This document shows, piece by piece, positions 27,817 through 37,048 of a stretch of DNA of 64,000 nucleotides. Location: contig CAVSPC010000016.1 in NCBI GenBank assembly GCA_963729795.1, forward strand, positions 434,001 through 498,000, written 5' to 3'. The notes under the pieces are model-generated. The model made no database searches. It was not told the DNA's origin and saw nothing but the letters and a program-made list of their open reading frames with translations. This DNA comes from CAWBBA01 sp963729795. Its GTDB lineage: Bacteria > Desulfobacterota > Desulfomonilia > Desulfomonilales > Desulfomonilaceae. A program made the translations under genes and the position numbers. Position 1 is the first letter of the stretch. The number at the start of each line of letters is the position of its first letter.

Positions 27817-28166
27817 GTGTCACACCGAGGAAAAGAAATTCTGAAGGGGGCACTATCTCTTCCTCCTGATGATCGGGCAGAAGTAGCGTTGCATAGTTCA
27901 TCGAGGCAGTGGAATATTGTAATGACCAAAAGGAAGGACTTGGCTTTGAATTTTCTGAAGAGATTCGGACTACAATTGAAAGGATTATCCAATATCCTGA
28001 AGCCTGGTCACTAATTTCCAGGAGAACTCGACGCTGCCGTACAAACCGTTTTTCCTACGGAACAATTTATCAAATCAGAGGCAAAACTCTCCTCATCATT
28101 GCCGTCATACATCTTCGCCGCGAACCCCTATCTCGGAAAAGAAGAATTCCTAAGCGAAAGCAGTAG
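27817..28166 (+). pseudogene. Fused remnant of a ParE/RelE toxin-antitoxin pair
   Basis: GGAGG precedes a GTG at 27817. The first ~27 codons (SHRGKEILKGALSLPPDDRA) match the N-terminus of short ParD-like addiction-module antitoxins. From about 27899 another frame reads as the body of a ParE/RelE toxin (EEIRTTIERIIQYPEAW, then SRRTRRCRTNRFSYGTIYQI) to the stop at 28166. The antitoxin C-terminus and the toxin N-terminus are absent, so one internal deletion probably joined the two. It lies 160 bp from the insertion sequence. Confidence 0.7.
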
Positions 28167-28351
28167 CTTTTCCTTCTTTCCACTTATTCATACAGGTGAC
28201 TCTGTCCTTCACGATTGCCGTTGACCGAAGTTCCAAGCTAAAGTATCCTCGCTAGCCGGTGAGAATACCGAAAAGCAATTACATGAGCAGAGCATTGCAT
28301 CCGCGACGGACTTAACGAGAAGAGTCGTTCGCGGCAGTGCCGGGAATCCGT

Positions 28352-30159
28352 ATGACGCTGAAGCAAAGGGTGAAAGATAAGCTTGACCAATTGATGCTGT
28401 GGCGGGCTGTTCGACTCGTATGGGAAAGCGCCCCAGGCTGGACTTCTCTCAATCTGGTCGCCATCTCGGTACAGGGCTTGCTCCCACTGGCAGCAGTGTA
28501 CGTCATGAAGTTGGTTGTGGATGGGGTCACCGGCGCGATAGGACGAGGAACAGCTTCCGCGGAAATGGGGCACATCCTCTTCCTAGTCTCAGTTTCGGGT
28601 GCAATCATTCTGGCGCAATCCCTGATAGCTTCCGCAGCGAATGTGGTGAAGAGCATCCAGTCGCAGATGGTGACGGACAAGTTGGCCGGCATCATTCAGA
28701 GCAAGGCAGTCAATGTCGACATGGAGTGCTACGATAATCCCGACTATTACGACAAGCTGCACAGAGCCGAAGACGAGGTGGCCTTCCGTCCCAACAGGGT
28801 TGTGGACGGCCTGGTGGATCTCTTCAGAAACATGATCTCGCTATGTGCGATGGCCGGGTTGCTATTTTCGTTCCATGCCGTCTTGGCAGCCGCGGTGCTG
28901 CTTGCATGCGTGCCTGACTTCCTTGTCCGTCTGAGATTCAGCAAGAAGCTCTATTACTGGTTTTGTGACAATACTGCACAGATACGGCTTGCGAACTTCC
29001 TGCACTGGATGCTTACCAAGCAGTTTCACGTCAAGGAAATGCGTATCTACAGTCTTGGAGCCACCTTGATGAATCGATTTGGGAAAATTCGCTCAACGTT
29101 GCGGCAAGACAAATTCAGACTTGTCGCTCGCTACGGCTTCGGTGAAATGCTTGCCGGTGTAGTAACGGTGGCCGCGTATCTGGCCGCGTACATCTTCATT
29201 GTCTACCGAACAGTTTCAGGGGCCATCACTTTGGGTGATATGGTCATGTATTACCAGGCATTTCAGCTTGCCCAGGAAAACTTCAAGAGCATGATGAGGA
29301 GCACTGCGCTACTGTTCGAAGATAGTCTGTTCATTTCAAGTCTCTATGATTTCCTTCACTGGGAGAACAGGATAAGGGAGCCCGCGCACCCGAAAGCCCT
29401 CCCGAAAGACATTGCTTCCGGCATAGTACTGGAGTCGGTCAGTTTTCGATACCCGGGCAGGAGCAATGATGTGCTGGCAGATGTGACTTTGACAATGAAG
29501 CCTGGTCGGATCACGGCCCTCGTTGGCGAAAACGGTTCGGGAAAGACGACCCTTCTGAAGCTGTTGTGCCGGTTTTACGATCCAACAAGCGGCTGGATCG
29601 GCATAGACGGTCAGGACCTTAAGTCAGTGAACAGAGAAGATTTGTGGAAGCGCATGGGAGTGATGTTTCAGGATTATGCAAAATATCCGATGACTGCACG
29701 GGAGAACGTCTCTTTTGGTGCCTGCCATGTGGACGAAAGAATGGATCGTATCGTCGAGGCGGCAAGTGAAGCTGCTGCCCATCCCATGATCATGAATCTC
29801 CGGAATCAGTACGACACGGTGCTGAGCAACTATCTTGAGGGAGGACAGGAATTGAGCGAGGGCGAGTGGCAGAAAATGGCTCTCGCACGAGCACTGTATA
29901 ACCACGGGCAAATCCTGCTCCTGGATGAGCCGACCTCCTCCATGGACGCGATGTCCGAGCGGTATTTCCTCGAGCGGCTCAAAGAGCGATCCAACGGTCA
30001 AGTGGTGATGCTCATAAGCCATCATCTGCCGACAGTCAGCATGGCAGACTGGATATACGTTCTGGATCGAGGTCGTATTGTGGAAACAGGAACTGTACGA
30101 GCAGCTCTTGGGTATGCGAGGATGTTTCTGGCGCCTATTCAGTGCTGGGGATTCCTGAT
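28352..30159 (+). pseudogene. ABC exporter (permease-ATPase fusion), frameshift near the 3' end
   Basis: About 602 aa when repaired. The N-terminal half has about five to six hydrophobic segments; the ATPase domain has Walker A GENGSGKTT, signature LSEGEWQKMALARA and Walker B ILLLDEPTSS. The LSEGE form and overall layout resemble peptide or lantibiotic exporters; the substrate is unknown. After GRIVETGT the frame is lost; dropping the G near 30096 restores YEQLLGMRGCFWRLFSAGDS and a stop at 30157-30159. The unrepaired frame runs on to 30304 with no family resemblance. Only the last ~20 residues are affected. Confidence 0.8.
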
Positions 30160-30535
30160 CGAGGATTGGCGCAAGCAGGTTTTGAGGTCTATCTGTCGTA
30201 GGCTGCGCGGTGATTCGTTTTGTTCCTCCAGTTTTGTAGCGGGTGCAGCATGCTGCGCCCCTAGACCCTGGTACAAGCATGCTGCTGGTCATGTGGTCAT
30301 GTAGGGGCACGGCATGCCGTGCTCGGTTGCAAAGCGCAGTCTTCAATGCAATTCATCATAGCCAAGCACACCACAAAAAGTTTGACAAACATCCTCTCCC
30401 TGAGTATATGAAGACACTTGACGCAAGATTCGACCCTTTCATTATCTAAGCCTTGCCAGCTCTAGTAATCGTTCCATATATCGCTGACGCCCGAAGTCTG
30501 TTACGACGGTGCTCGCAAGAAGGTCGACACCCCTT
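30160..30535. other. Intergenic region with palindromes
   Basis: Holds GCAGCATGCTGC near 30247 and the 16-bp perfect palindrome GCACGGCATGCCGTGC near 30309, each beside GGGGC or GCCCC. These look like two arms of a dispersed GC-rich repeat. No gene is supported. Confidence 0.4.
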
Positions 30536-32263
30536 ATGAAATCAGTAAAAGATATCGACTTTTCGCCGGCTGGGGAATACTTCCCGTCCCCATTGGACTG
30601 GCGTGACATCGTGCTGTACAGCCTGCTGGTAGACAGGTTTGATGACGGCTCGTGCCCGTCTGATGAGGAGGTTACCGAGGTTCGAAGGGCTGTCAGATCT
30701 CCCGCGATGCGTAAAGTCTTTCAGGGCGGCAATCTCAAGGGAGTGATGCGTCGGCTTGATTACATCGCCGATTTGAGTGTCAACGGGATATGGCTCAGCC
30801 CGATTTTCAGGAATCGTCCCGAACGGGAAGATACCTATCACGGTTACGGCGTACATAGCTTTTTGGAAGTGGATCCCCGATTCGGTACTATGGAGGAGCT
30901 TCGCGAACTTGTAGCCATGGCACACGCCCGAGGCATGTACGTGATCCTCGACATAGTAGCCAACTACACGGGAGACAACTGGGCCTACGAAGGTGATAGA
31001 TTCTGCGAGTATTCGTCTGAAGTTGGCGGGCCGTATCCTTTCGGTTTTTGGCGCACGCTGTCGTCCGGCAAGAACGGCTCGGGAAAAAATGGTTCATGCA
31101 ATGACGCCGTGTGGCCGCAAGAACTCCAATTACAGCAATACTACGTGAGACGAGGAAAGATACGTGACTGGAAAGTGGAGGGTGAGGAGGCGACCGAGGG
31201 TGATTTTGACTCCTTGAAGAAGCTTGACATCCGACGACGTGAAGTCTTGGACATTCTCATACGAATTTACAAATTTTGGATACGGAGCGCCGATATCGAT
31301 GGATTCCGTCTGGACGCTACCAGGCACATGGATCCGCTTTCTACAGCTCTGTTTTGTTCAGCGATTCGTGAATATGCCAAGACGCTTGGGAAACACAATT
31401 TCCTTATTTTTGGTGAAATCGCCTCTGGATATAAGACCATTGAACAATATCTCAAGGGCTGCGCATGTTGCTCGGGAAACGGCCATAGTCTTCATGGCAT
31501 TGATGCCGCGCTGGATTTTCCTTTGAGCTACATTTTGGAGCGTGTTGTGAAGGGGTTCTCGACTCCGGAAGAGCTCCGGTGGGTGTATGACGGGGCCAAT
31601 CCGCTGTATGCCAACGGACGAGATCCGGGCATGAACTCTGTAACCTTTCTGGATAACCATGATCGAAACCAGCGCTTTATGCATCAGAATCCGTATCAAC
31701 AGCAGTTGGTATTGGCGTTGGGGTATTTGTTGACGAGCCTTGGTGTTCCGTCCATTTATTACGGCACCGAGCAGGGCTTCGATGGAGGAGGGCCCGATCT
31801 ACACTACGTGCGAGAGTGCATGTTCGGCGGCAATTGGGGAGCGTTCGGCCGGTGCGGGAATAGCTTCTTTGACACCCAAAATCCTATCTACAAGAGTATA
31901 GCCCGAATCGTGGCCATTAGGCGGCAAGAAGCCGCGCTTCGGTACGGCAGGCAGTATTTTCGGGAGACAAGCACAGACGGGGTGCACTTTAATCATCCCG
32001 CAGACAGACATTGCACTTTGGCGTACTCCCGCATGATGGATGAAACTGAGGTCCTTATAGCCCTAAATTTGGACTTCAATCCTCGAAATGACTTCATCAC
32101 CATTGATTACAATCTGCATGAGGATGGCGAATGGCTGGAAGACCTGCTGCAGCCGGGCTCCCAGGCTCGAATCATCAAAAAACATGGGCGTAACATGGTG
32201 CAAATAAGCCTCAAAGGCCTGGAGATGGCGATCCTTAAGAAGAAAGATCATTGTGCACTTTGA
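30536..32263 (+). CDS. GH13 alpha-amylase family enzyme
   Basis: 575 aa. The (beta/alpha)8 catalytic domain shows the GH13 motifs in order: the early region ending DIVANYTGDN, GFRLDATRHM (nucleophile Asp), IFGEIASG (acid/base Glu) and FLDNHDRNQRF (transition-state Asp). Members act on alpha-glucans or as trehalose-type isomerases and transferases; specificity is not predictable. No signal peptide is seen. The ATG at 30536 has only a distant AAGG. The next gene overlaps its end by 11 nt. Confidence 0.85.
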   Translation: MKSVKDIDFSPAGEYFPSPLDWRDIVLYSLLVDRFDDGSCPSDEEVTEVRRAVRSPAMRKVFQGGNLKGVMRRLDYIADLSVNGIWLSPIFRNRPEREDTYHGYGVHSFLEVDPRFGTMEELRELVAMAHARGMYVILDIVANYTGDNWAYEGDRFCEYSSEVGGPYPFGFWRTLSSGKNGSGKNGSCNDAVWPQELQLQQYYVRRGKIRDWKVEGEEATEGDFDSLKKLDIRRREVLDILIRIYKFWIRSADIDGFRLDATRHMDPLSTALFCSAIREYAKTLGKHNFLIFGEIASGYKTIEQYLKGCACCSGNGHSLHGIDAALDFPLSYILERVVKGFSTPEELRWVYDGANPLYANGRDPGMNSVTFLDNHDRNQRFMHQNPYQQQLVLALGYLLTSLGVPSIYYGTEQGFDGGGPDLHYVRECMFGGNWGAFGRCGNSFFDTQNPIYKSIARIVAIRRQEAALRYGRQYFRETSTDGVHFNHPADRHCTLAYSRMMDETEVLIALNLDFNPRNDFITIDYNLHEDGEWLEDLLQPGSQARIIKKHGRNMVQISLKGLEMAILKKKDHCAL

Positions 32264-33758
32264 ACGCTCGCATTCGCGAATCAAATCTTCCTGGGCGGCT
32301 CCGGTCCTGTTTGCCGTCAGTATAATCGTCTACGCTTCTGCGATTATTGCCGCCAATGGATTTGCAATTGACGATGCCTATATCTCCGCCCGATATGCAA
32401 AGAACCTTGCGGTCAGCGGCCAATTGACATGGAACGTGGGGGAGTCGCCGAAGACGGAAGGATACACCTCGCCGCTTTGGGTTGCCGTGTCATCATTGCT
32501 GTTCTTCATCTCCGGCAACTCCTCATTTCGTCTGATGCAACTCACGAGCATGGTCTTTGGCGTTCTGACGCTGCTGATGCTGTATGCGCTGGCCCGGAGG
32601 CTCCATTTTTCGGGGTGCATCGCTGCATTACCTCCCTTATTTCTGTCCTTGAGTTACCCGTTTGTATTGTGGAGTGCTTCCGGAATGGAAAACGCTCTGT
32701 ACACTTTTCTGGTACTCCTGGGGCTGTACCTGGTAATAGACGAAGAAGACAAGGGTTTGCGGTATTATACTCCGTTGGTCTTGTTTCTTGTTTTCCTTAC
32801 TCGTACCGAGGGTCTGGTGTTCTATGGCGCAGTCGTCATTGTCAGATGTATCAAATTCATCCTCAACATTAATGCCGAACGCGACCAAATGAAGAAGCTT
32901 CTCGTCTGGAATGCAATATTCTTGTCATGCTTTTTAGCGTACATGCTTTGGAAAATTTACTATTACGGAGCAATTCTACCCTTGCCCGTATATGTCAAGA
33001 AGCCGGCCGGGCTTGTGGGCCTGGCGTACGTCGGCGACTTCTTGATTTATGTTGCACCGTTCGTGCTATTGGCATTGCTTGGCTTGAGAAGTGGCCGGAC
33101 CATAAAGAAGGTGTATTTGTGGGCCGCACTTGGTGCCTATCTCCTGGCAATCTCATTTTCAAATGCAGGTATGGGATATGACATTAGGCTTCTAGTTGCG
33201 GCCTTCCCGCTTGTGTACTTGATTGCAGTATGGGAGCTGGAGCTTCTATTCAATAGCGCGCGCCTAAATAGAGCGAATGCATTACTTTTCATAATTGTAT
33301 GCTTCCTTTCGGTTGTCGTCGTAAAGCACCCTGGAAACTACCTTGACTCATTAAAAGGCAAGGCCGCTGCAAGCGCTGCGGTCTTAGGCAAAGTGCAGAT
33401 CCCCTTGGGTGAATGGTTGCATCAGCAGGCGAAAGACGGCATGAAGAGCGTCGCCCTTGCGGATGCGGGTGCCATTTCATTCTATTTTGGCGGCAAGACC
33501 ATGGATTTTTACGGGTTGATCGACAGAGAGATAGCACATAAAGGATTTTCTGTCCGGCGAATTCTGGAGAGAAGACCGGATTATGTGATCCTGAACAGCA
33601 GGAACGATACGAGGTTTCAGGGCAACTACTCACCCTGCGGGAGGATGTCCGAGGATATCTACGCGTCGGACCCATTCAGAAGACACTATTCGTTCGTGAA
33701 GCAGTTCGTGAGCCACAAGCCATTTTACTCATTGTGGGTATATGAGCGGAAATTCTAA
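32253..33758 (+). CDS. Polytopic membrane glycosyltransferase-like protein
   Basis: 501 aa with roughly ten hydrophobic segments and a first-loop acidic pair in ANGFAIDDAYISARYAKNLA, as in ArnT/PMT-like (GT-C) transferases that use lipid-linked sugars. It starts with a GTG that overlaps the stop of the GH13 gene by 11 nt, so the two are translationally coupled. The C-terminal ~130 residues appear to be outside the membrane. Confidence 0.75.
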   Translation: MHFERSHSRIKSSWAAPVLFAVSIIVYASAIIAANGFAIDDAYISARYAKNLAVSGQLTWNVGESPKTEGYTSPLWVAVSSLLFFISGNSSFRLMQLTSMVFGVLTLLMLYALARRLHFSGCIAALPPLFLSLSYPFVLWSASGMENALYTFLVLLGLYLVIDEEDKGLRYYTPLVLFLVFLTRTEGLVFYGAVVIVRCIKFILNINAERDQMKKLLVWNAIFLSCFLAYMLWKIYYYGAILPLPVYVKKPAGLVGLAYVGDFLIYVAPFVLLALLGLRSGRTIKKVYLWAALGAYLLAISFSNAGMGYDIRLLVAAFPLVYLIAVWELELLFNSARLNRANALLFIIVCFLSVVVVKHPGNYLDSLKGKAAASAAVLGKVQIPLGEWLHQQAKDGMKSVALADAGAISFYFGGKTMDFYGLIDREIAHKGFSVRRILERRPDYVILNSRNDTRFQGNYSPCGRMSEDIYASDPFRRHYSFVKQFVSHKPFYSLWVYERKF

Positions 33759-33864
33759 TTAAAGCTTCTGCCGACATCGCACGCTACATGTGGGTGGATT
33801 GTGCCGACTTGCGGACATTAGCGCAGAAGCGTGTTGTCCGCGCCCAAAAGAAGCCACCGAGAAC

Positions 33865-33903
33865 AAAAAACTTAGGGAGCCAACAATATGTTCAACTCCC
33901 TAG
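33865..33903 (-). terminator. Terminator originally behind tRNA-Ala
   Basis: On the minus strand, CTAGGGAG (33903-33896) pairs with CTCCCTAAG (33879-33871), followed by six T (33870-33865). It lies 18 bp beyond the truncated tRNA copy, where a terminator for the tRNA gene would lie if the island at 33969-36732 were absent. Confidence 0.75.
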
Positions 33904-33920
33904 TATTACTTCCTTTGCTT

Positions 33921-33968
33921 TGGTGGAGATGAAGGGATTTGAACCCTCGACCCCCGCGTTGCGAACGC
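33921..33968 (-). repeat. Distal attachment-site copy of the tRNA-Ala 3' end
   Basis: 48 bp identical to 36733-36780, i.e. the 3' end of tRNA-Ala from the anticodon stem to CCA. The match stops exactly at base 33968, after which the sequence no longer resembles a tRNA. This is the duplicated core expected of an element integrated at a tRNA 3' end. Confidence 0.88.
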
Positions 33969-34286
33969 ATTTCAGGGGGTAGTGGTACCAGTTACTTGTG
34001 CCAAATCCCTATAAATGTCAACCACCGTGGTTACGTTTGGTTACGTTTGGTGACACGTCGTTTTCGAAATCTGTTAGCTAATGTTAGCTGGAAATTCTGA
34101 CGAGCGACGACTATTCGAATGGCAATTAGACCCCCGACCCAAGATCATAGAAATGCCTACAAAACTTTCTTTTCACAATAATTATGAAGTAACGTTTATA
34201 CAAGGGGATTCCGCCTGCTGGATCCAAGTCGTCCACGGCGATACCCTGTGATTGGCGATGGGTGATTCATAATAATTTTCCGACTC
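33969..34286. other. Island end without genes
   Basis: About 320 AT-richer bases with no gene. A tandem 10-bp repeat (listed at 34028) and GTTAGCTAATGTTAGCT nearby are the only structure seen; such motifs next to an att site would suit integrase or excisionase arm sites. Confidence 0.45.
34028..34057 (+). repeat. Tandem 10-bp repeats next to the att site
   Basis: TGGTTACGTT occurs twice in tandem, followed by a third degenerate unit TGGTGACACG. The array is 60 bp inside the island from the att copy. Confidence 0.55.
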
Positions 34287-35222
34287 TTACGTCTCGCGCT
34301 TCTCCATTTCCCTCCACGGACCGGGATGCTTCCAGATTCCATTGAAGGTCTTGCCGAGGACCATCGCTTCGGTTACGGGACCCAGAAAGATAAGAATGAA
34401 GCCCACCAGGTCCGTGAGGTTCTCAGGAGAATCTTCCAGAAGGTTCCTACGACGAAACCCACGCCATTGAGATTGCTTCGCGGTGTCTTGGGCAAAAGCG
34501 GTCATGAGCGCACCTGGCTGACCGGGTATTTCCGTTCCTCGGTTCCGAAAAGTCTCTTTGATCGCAGAGGTCAGCGTCTGCCCCTCGAAATCGAACTGAC
34601 GGGACAGGAGCCAGATGTCGAAGAAGTCTTTGAGGCGACTGTTGAGGATGCCGAGTTTGACCATGATTTGAAATTTCTCGGCTATGGCACTCTCTTTGCT
34701 GTATCCCTGCAACGACGGGAATGGAAGGTCGAGGATGGTAGGATAATCGGTAGTCACGGCAAAAGGCACAATGATGTCGCCAAAGGCTATATCAACCTGA
34801 ATCACCACTAAAGCGGTTCCGAGGCTTCTGCGTAGGCGGACCCGGATACCCTCGTAAGAAGCATCTTCGATGATCCTCTCTCCTACAACGCTGTCAGGCT
34901 CGAAGACCAATCCATCCGGTTCAACTTCCTGAATGCAGACCTGCCTCAGAGCAGCGAGGATGCTTTCCATGTCATTGCTGAGGCGACCTAAGAGGTCAAT
35001 GTCCATCGTAGGTCGCCAGAGTGGTCCCCTCCACACATTGAGCATCAATGCGCCCTTGAGGACAAAATTGTTCGCATACGGCGACTTGGAGAGCCGATAC
35101 AGGAATCTTTCCATCGCATAGTACTGGAGAATCCCATTGAAAGGACGCCCTGATTCTCGTGCCGTATTCAAGAGACGCTGCCGAACAGAAGCAGCTATGT
35201 CCTTGGGACCTTGGCGGGTCAT
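34287..35222 (-). CDS. AbiEii-family nucleotidyltransferase toxin
   Basis: 311 aa. FVLKGALMLNVW and PTMDIDLLGR give the nucleotidyltransferase G-x-D-x-D type motif, and RLKDFFDIWLLSRQFDF is the conserved downstream motif of AbiEii. Family members act as toxins of type IV abortive-infection systems. GGAGG precedes the ATG at 35222, which overlaps the stop of the AbiEi-like gene (ATGA). The gene itself is intact although its partner is frameshifted. Confidence 0.85.
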   Translation of the reverse strand: MTRQGPKDIAASVRQRLLNTARESGRPFNGILQYYAMERFLYRLSKSPYANNFVLKGALMLNVWRGPLWRPTMDIDLLGRLSNDMESILAALRQVCIQEVEPDGLVFEPDSVVGERIIEDASYEGIRVRLRRSLGTALVVIQVDIAFGDIIVPFAVTTDYPTILDLPFPSLQGYSKESAIAEKFQIMVKLGILNSRLKDFFDIWLLSRQFDFEGQTLTSAIKETFRNRGTEIPGQPGALMTAFAQDTAKQSQWRGFRRRNLLEDSPENLTDLVGFILIFLGPVTEAMVLGKTFNGIWKHPGPWREMEKRET

Positions 35223-35834
35223 AGCAGCGCCTCCAGGTAAGGCTTCATGACCTTCGAGACCCGGCACACGCGAGCAAATCGGAGCAGCTCGTCAACTTTG
35301 ACAGGCTTCCTTTGCTGATAGAGTTTCAGAGCCTCAATGACTGTATCAATCCCTATCTTATTCCGATACTTGAAGCAGTCTGCCTAGTGTTTTCTCAGGG
35401 CTATACACTCTGATTCGAGACCCCATCCCTTGCATGGGTCTCAATCCCCTCGGTAAAGGCTTTGTCGGTGAACCAGAAGATCCGAAGAGGAGGGTAATCT
35501 AGCCGAGGATGAGTCGTTCCCCGGCTTACCGCTAGGTAAATCTCATGGGGGATGTGGGTGGTTATCTCGTGGAAGGCGAGAGCCGAAATCAGACAAATGA
35601 CCCCGTGAGGAATTTTCAGTGCCACCGTTGCGAGGTCGGGATCGCCGAGGACAGGAAGTTCCGCAAGCCGATAAAGCTCCTCGTCCGAGTTGATCCAGAA
35701 CGCCCAGCGTCTTGCGTCTCATAGAGCGTCCGGGGGTGAATTCCGAGGCGTATGGCTTGAGCAGTCCTCATCGTGCCGCCGTGTCGTTGAAAGATGGCTC
35801 TGGCTCTTTTAAATCTGTCTTGATTTGGTCTCAT
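35219..35834 (-). pseudogene. AbiEi-family antitoxin, four single-base frameshifts
   Basis: Read through four frame changes, the translation is a complete AbiEi-like antitoxin/regulator: RARAIFQRHGGTMRTAQAIR (winged helix), then LGRGLYRLAELPVLGDPDLA, ALKIPHGVICLISALAFHEI, RIRVYSPEKTLADCFKYRNK and a C-terminal end at VMKPYLEALL. The shifts lie near 35704, 35677, 35422 and 35384, and each is repaired by removing one base (G on the coding strand). The stop overlaps the AbiEii start. Confidence 0.82.
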
Positions 35835-35884
35835 TGGACTGGTCTTTGGATAAAACAACGTACATAAGTTCATATATGCTGGTA

Positions 35885-35913
35885 ATTATATCCAATGAGG
35901 CGGTGGGAGTCAA
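35885..35913 (-). promoter_or_regulatory. Promoter of the abiE-like pair
   Basis: On the minus strand, TTGACT (35913-35908), 17 bp, TATAAT (35890-35885), close to the sigma-70 consensus. Transcription would begin near 35878, giving a 45-nt leader to the AbiEi-like ATG at 35834. Confidence 0.75.
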
Positions 35914-36205
35914 TTTCAATAAGACAGGGGAAGACCTCACCGAGTTCTCAGGCTTGATGACTGGGGCTAGAATGACTTGGAAAAGGTCCGAAACTGTGTG
36001 CAAGTGTGAAACACATGGGATTTCCCCGTTGGCGATCCATAAGGGTGAAGGGGTCAGATCTACTCTTAACTCTTATTGCTTTCATAGGCTCTAAGGCTGG
36101 GTTTGTTAACTCTCAAGTACGTGGCAAAGGAATTCCGAGAGCCGCACAGACCGCCCCGCAAGAATAGTCTGGCACTGGGTGTCGCTCGAAGCATGGGATT
36201 GCCCT

Positions 36206-36449
36206 TCACCGGTAGGGGTCTTTTCTGTCCGTCACAGACAGAATGACAATCACAAGGTCCTGATCCCGAATCTCGTAGATGGTACGGGTACTGCCCCTGT
36301 CGGACCCTGTACGTGGAGCGTCTGGTTGAAAGTTTCTTGATGCCGGGCGGCCGGGCATCAATTCGTGCTATGATTTTGGAGAGGTATTTTTTCGTGAGGG
36401 AATGAAGTTGCTTGCGGGCCTGGGGAGTGAGCTTCACGGTGTAGGCCAC
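36206..36449 (-). pseudogene. RelE/ParE-family toxin, one frameshift
   Basis: The start MAYTVKLTPQARKQLHSLTK, then RPPGIKKLSTRRSTYRVRQG, is RelE-like. After GQY a frame change near 36287 (one extra C on the coding strand) is needed to read RTIYEIRDQDLVIVILSVTD and end DRKDPYR at 36206. Restored, it is an ~80-residue RelE toxin with a slightly short alpha-helical linker. The antitoxin-like gene lies 12 bp upstream. Confidence 0.8.
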
Positions 36450-36461
36450 AGAGCACCTGGA

Positions 36462-36728
36462 TTAGTGTCCGAGCTCAGCTTTCACGTCTTCCCAGGAACA
36501 AAGCTCTTCTTCGTTCAGGTCGGCAAGAGCGTCGAGAGCTTCCAGATAGTCGGCCCGATCCTCCGGGTCATCAAGCGCCGCCAACTCTTCCAGAAGCTCT
36601 GGATCATCCAAGGGCGGACGACGGTCCGAAGAGGAGTTTTTGCCTGTTTCAGCTATGGTCCTGTCAGACATTTCGTTGCCCATCGCGTCAACAGTCGTTT
36701 CGCTCGCTACTGCAAGCCCTGATTTCAT
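36462..36728 (-). CDS. Putative antitoxin of the RelE-like module
   Basis: 88 aa from ATG 36728, acidic, with DDPELLEELAALDDPEDRAD and a C-terminal EEELCSWEDVKAELGH. It is called antitoxin from its position, 12 bp before a RelE-like toxin on the same strand, and from its acidic helical character. The ATG at 36728 is only 4 nt beyond the tRNA CCA end and has no ribosome site; ATG at 36683 or 36671 may be the true start. The gene probably shares the tRNA promoter. Confidence 0.6.
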   Translation of the reverse strand: MKSGLAVASETTVDAMGNEMSDRTIAETGKNSSSDRRPPLDDPELLEELAALDDPEDRADYLEALDALADLNEEELCSWEDVKAELGH

Positions 36729-36732
36729 TATC

Positions 36733-36807
36733 TGGTGGAGATGAAGGGATTTGAACCCTCGACCCCCGCGTTGCGAACGCGGTGCTCTCCCGCTGAGCTA
36801 CATCCCC
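36733..36807 (-). tRNA. tRNA-Ala(CGC), CCA encoded
   Basis: 75-nt cloverleaf: acceptor GGGGATG with CATCTCC, giving a G3:U70 pair (the alanine identity element); anticodon stem CCGCG/CGCGG with loop TTCGCAA, anticodon CGC; T-loop TTCAAAT; discriminator A and an encoded CCA. It serves as the integration site of the neighbouring island, whose core repeats its 3' 48 bp. Confidence 0.96.
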
Positions 36808-37048
36808 ACGAGCGCAACATTACAAGCTTTCTTCATCGCTGTCAAGGTCGCGATGTGAGCATTCACCTGCTCGGGGCACCCATCAAAAGGCTTTCCGAAA
36901 CTGTCTCAAAATGATTTGACGCGAGAAGATCTGCCTCTACACGGAATCCTATTGCGAATGCCGTTATTATTCAGTAACTATTGCAATGATAATGCTGTCG
37001 ATTCATTTTCTTCCCTGCGCTTAGATCTTTCAGAGAGAGGGGTGAGGC

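Larger units (their letters stand above)
33921..36780. mobile_element. 2.8-kb island inserted at tRNA-Ala(CGC)
   Basis: Bounded by 48-bp direct repeats (33921-33968 and 36733-36780) made from the tRNA 3' half. Contents: an AbiE-type pair (34287-35834) and a RelE-type pair (36206-36728), all on the minus strand. No integrase, recombinase or replication gene is seen, so it is a remnant or a satellite that borrows an integrase. Confidence 0.82.

Noticed and set aside
33921..33968. Second tRNA-Ala gene
   Set aside because: Only the 3' 48 bp match; the D arm and 5' acceptor strand are absent.
34028..34057. CRISPR array
   Set aside because: The 10-bp units are directly adjacent without spacers, and no cas gene is in the window.
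35825..36094. 89-codon plus-strand frame in the island
   Set aside because: It overlaps the abiE promoter and has no ribosome site or family resemblance.
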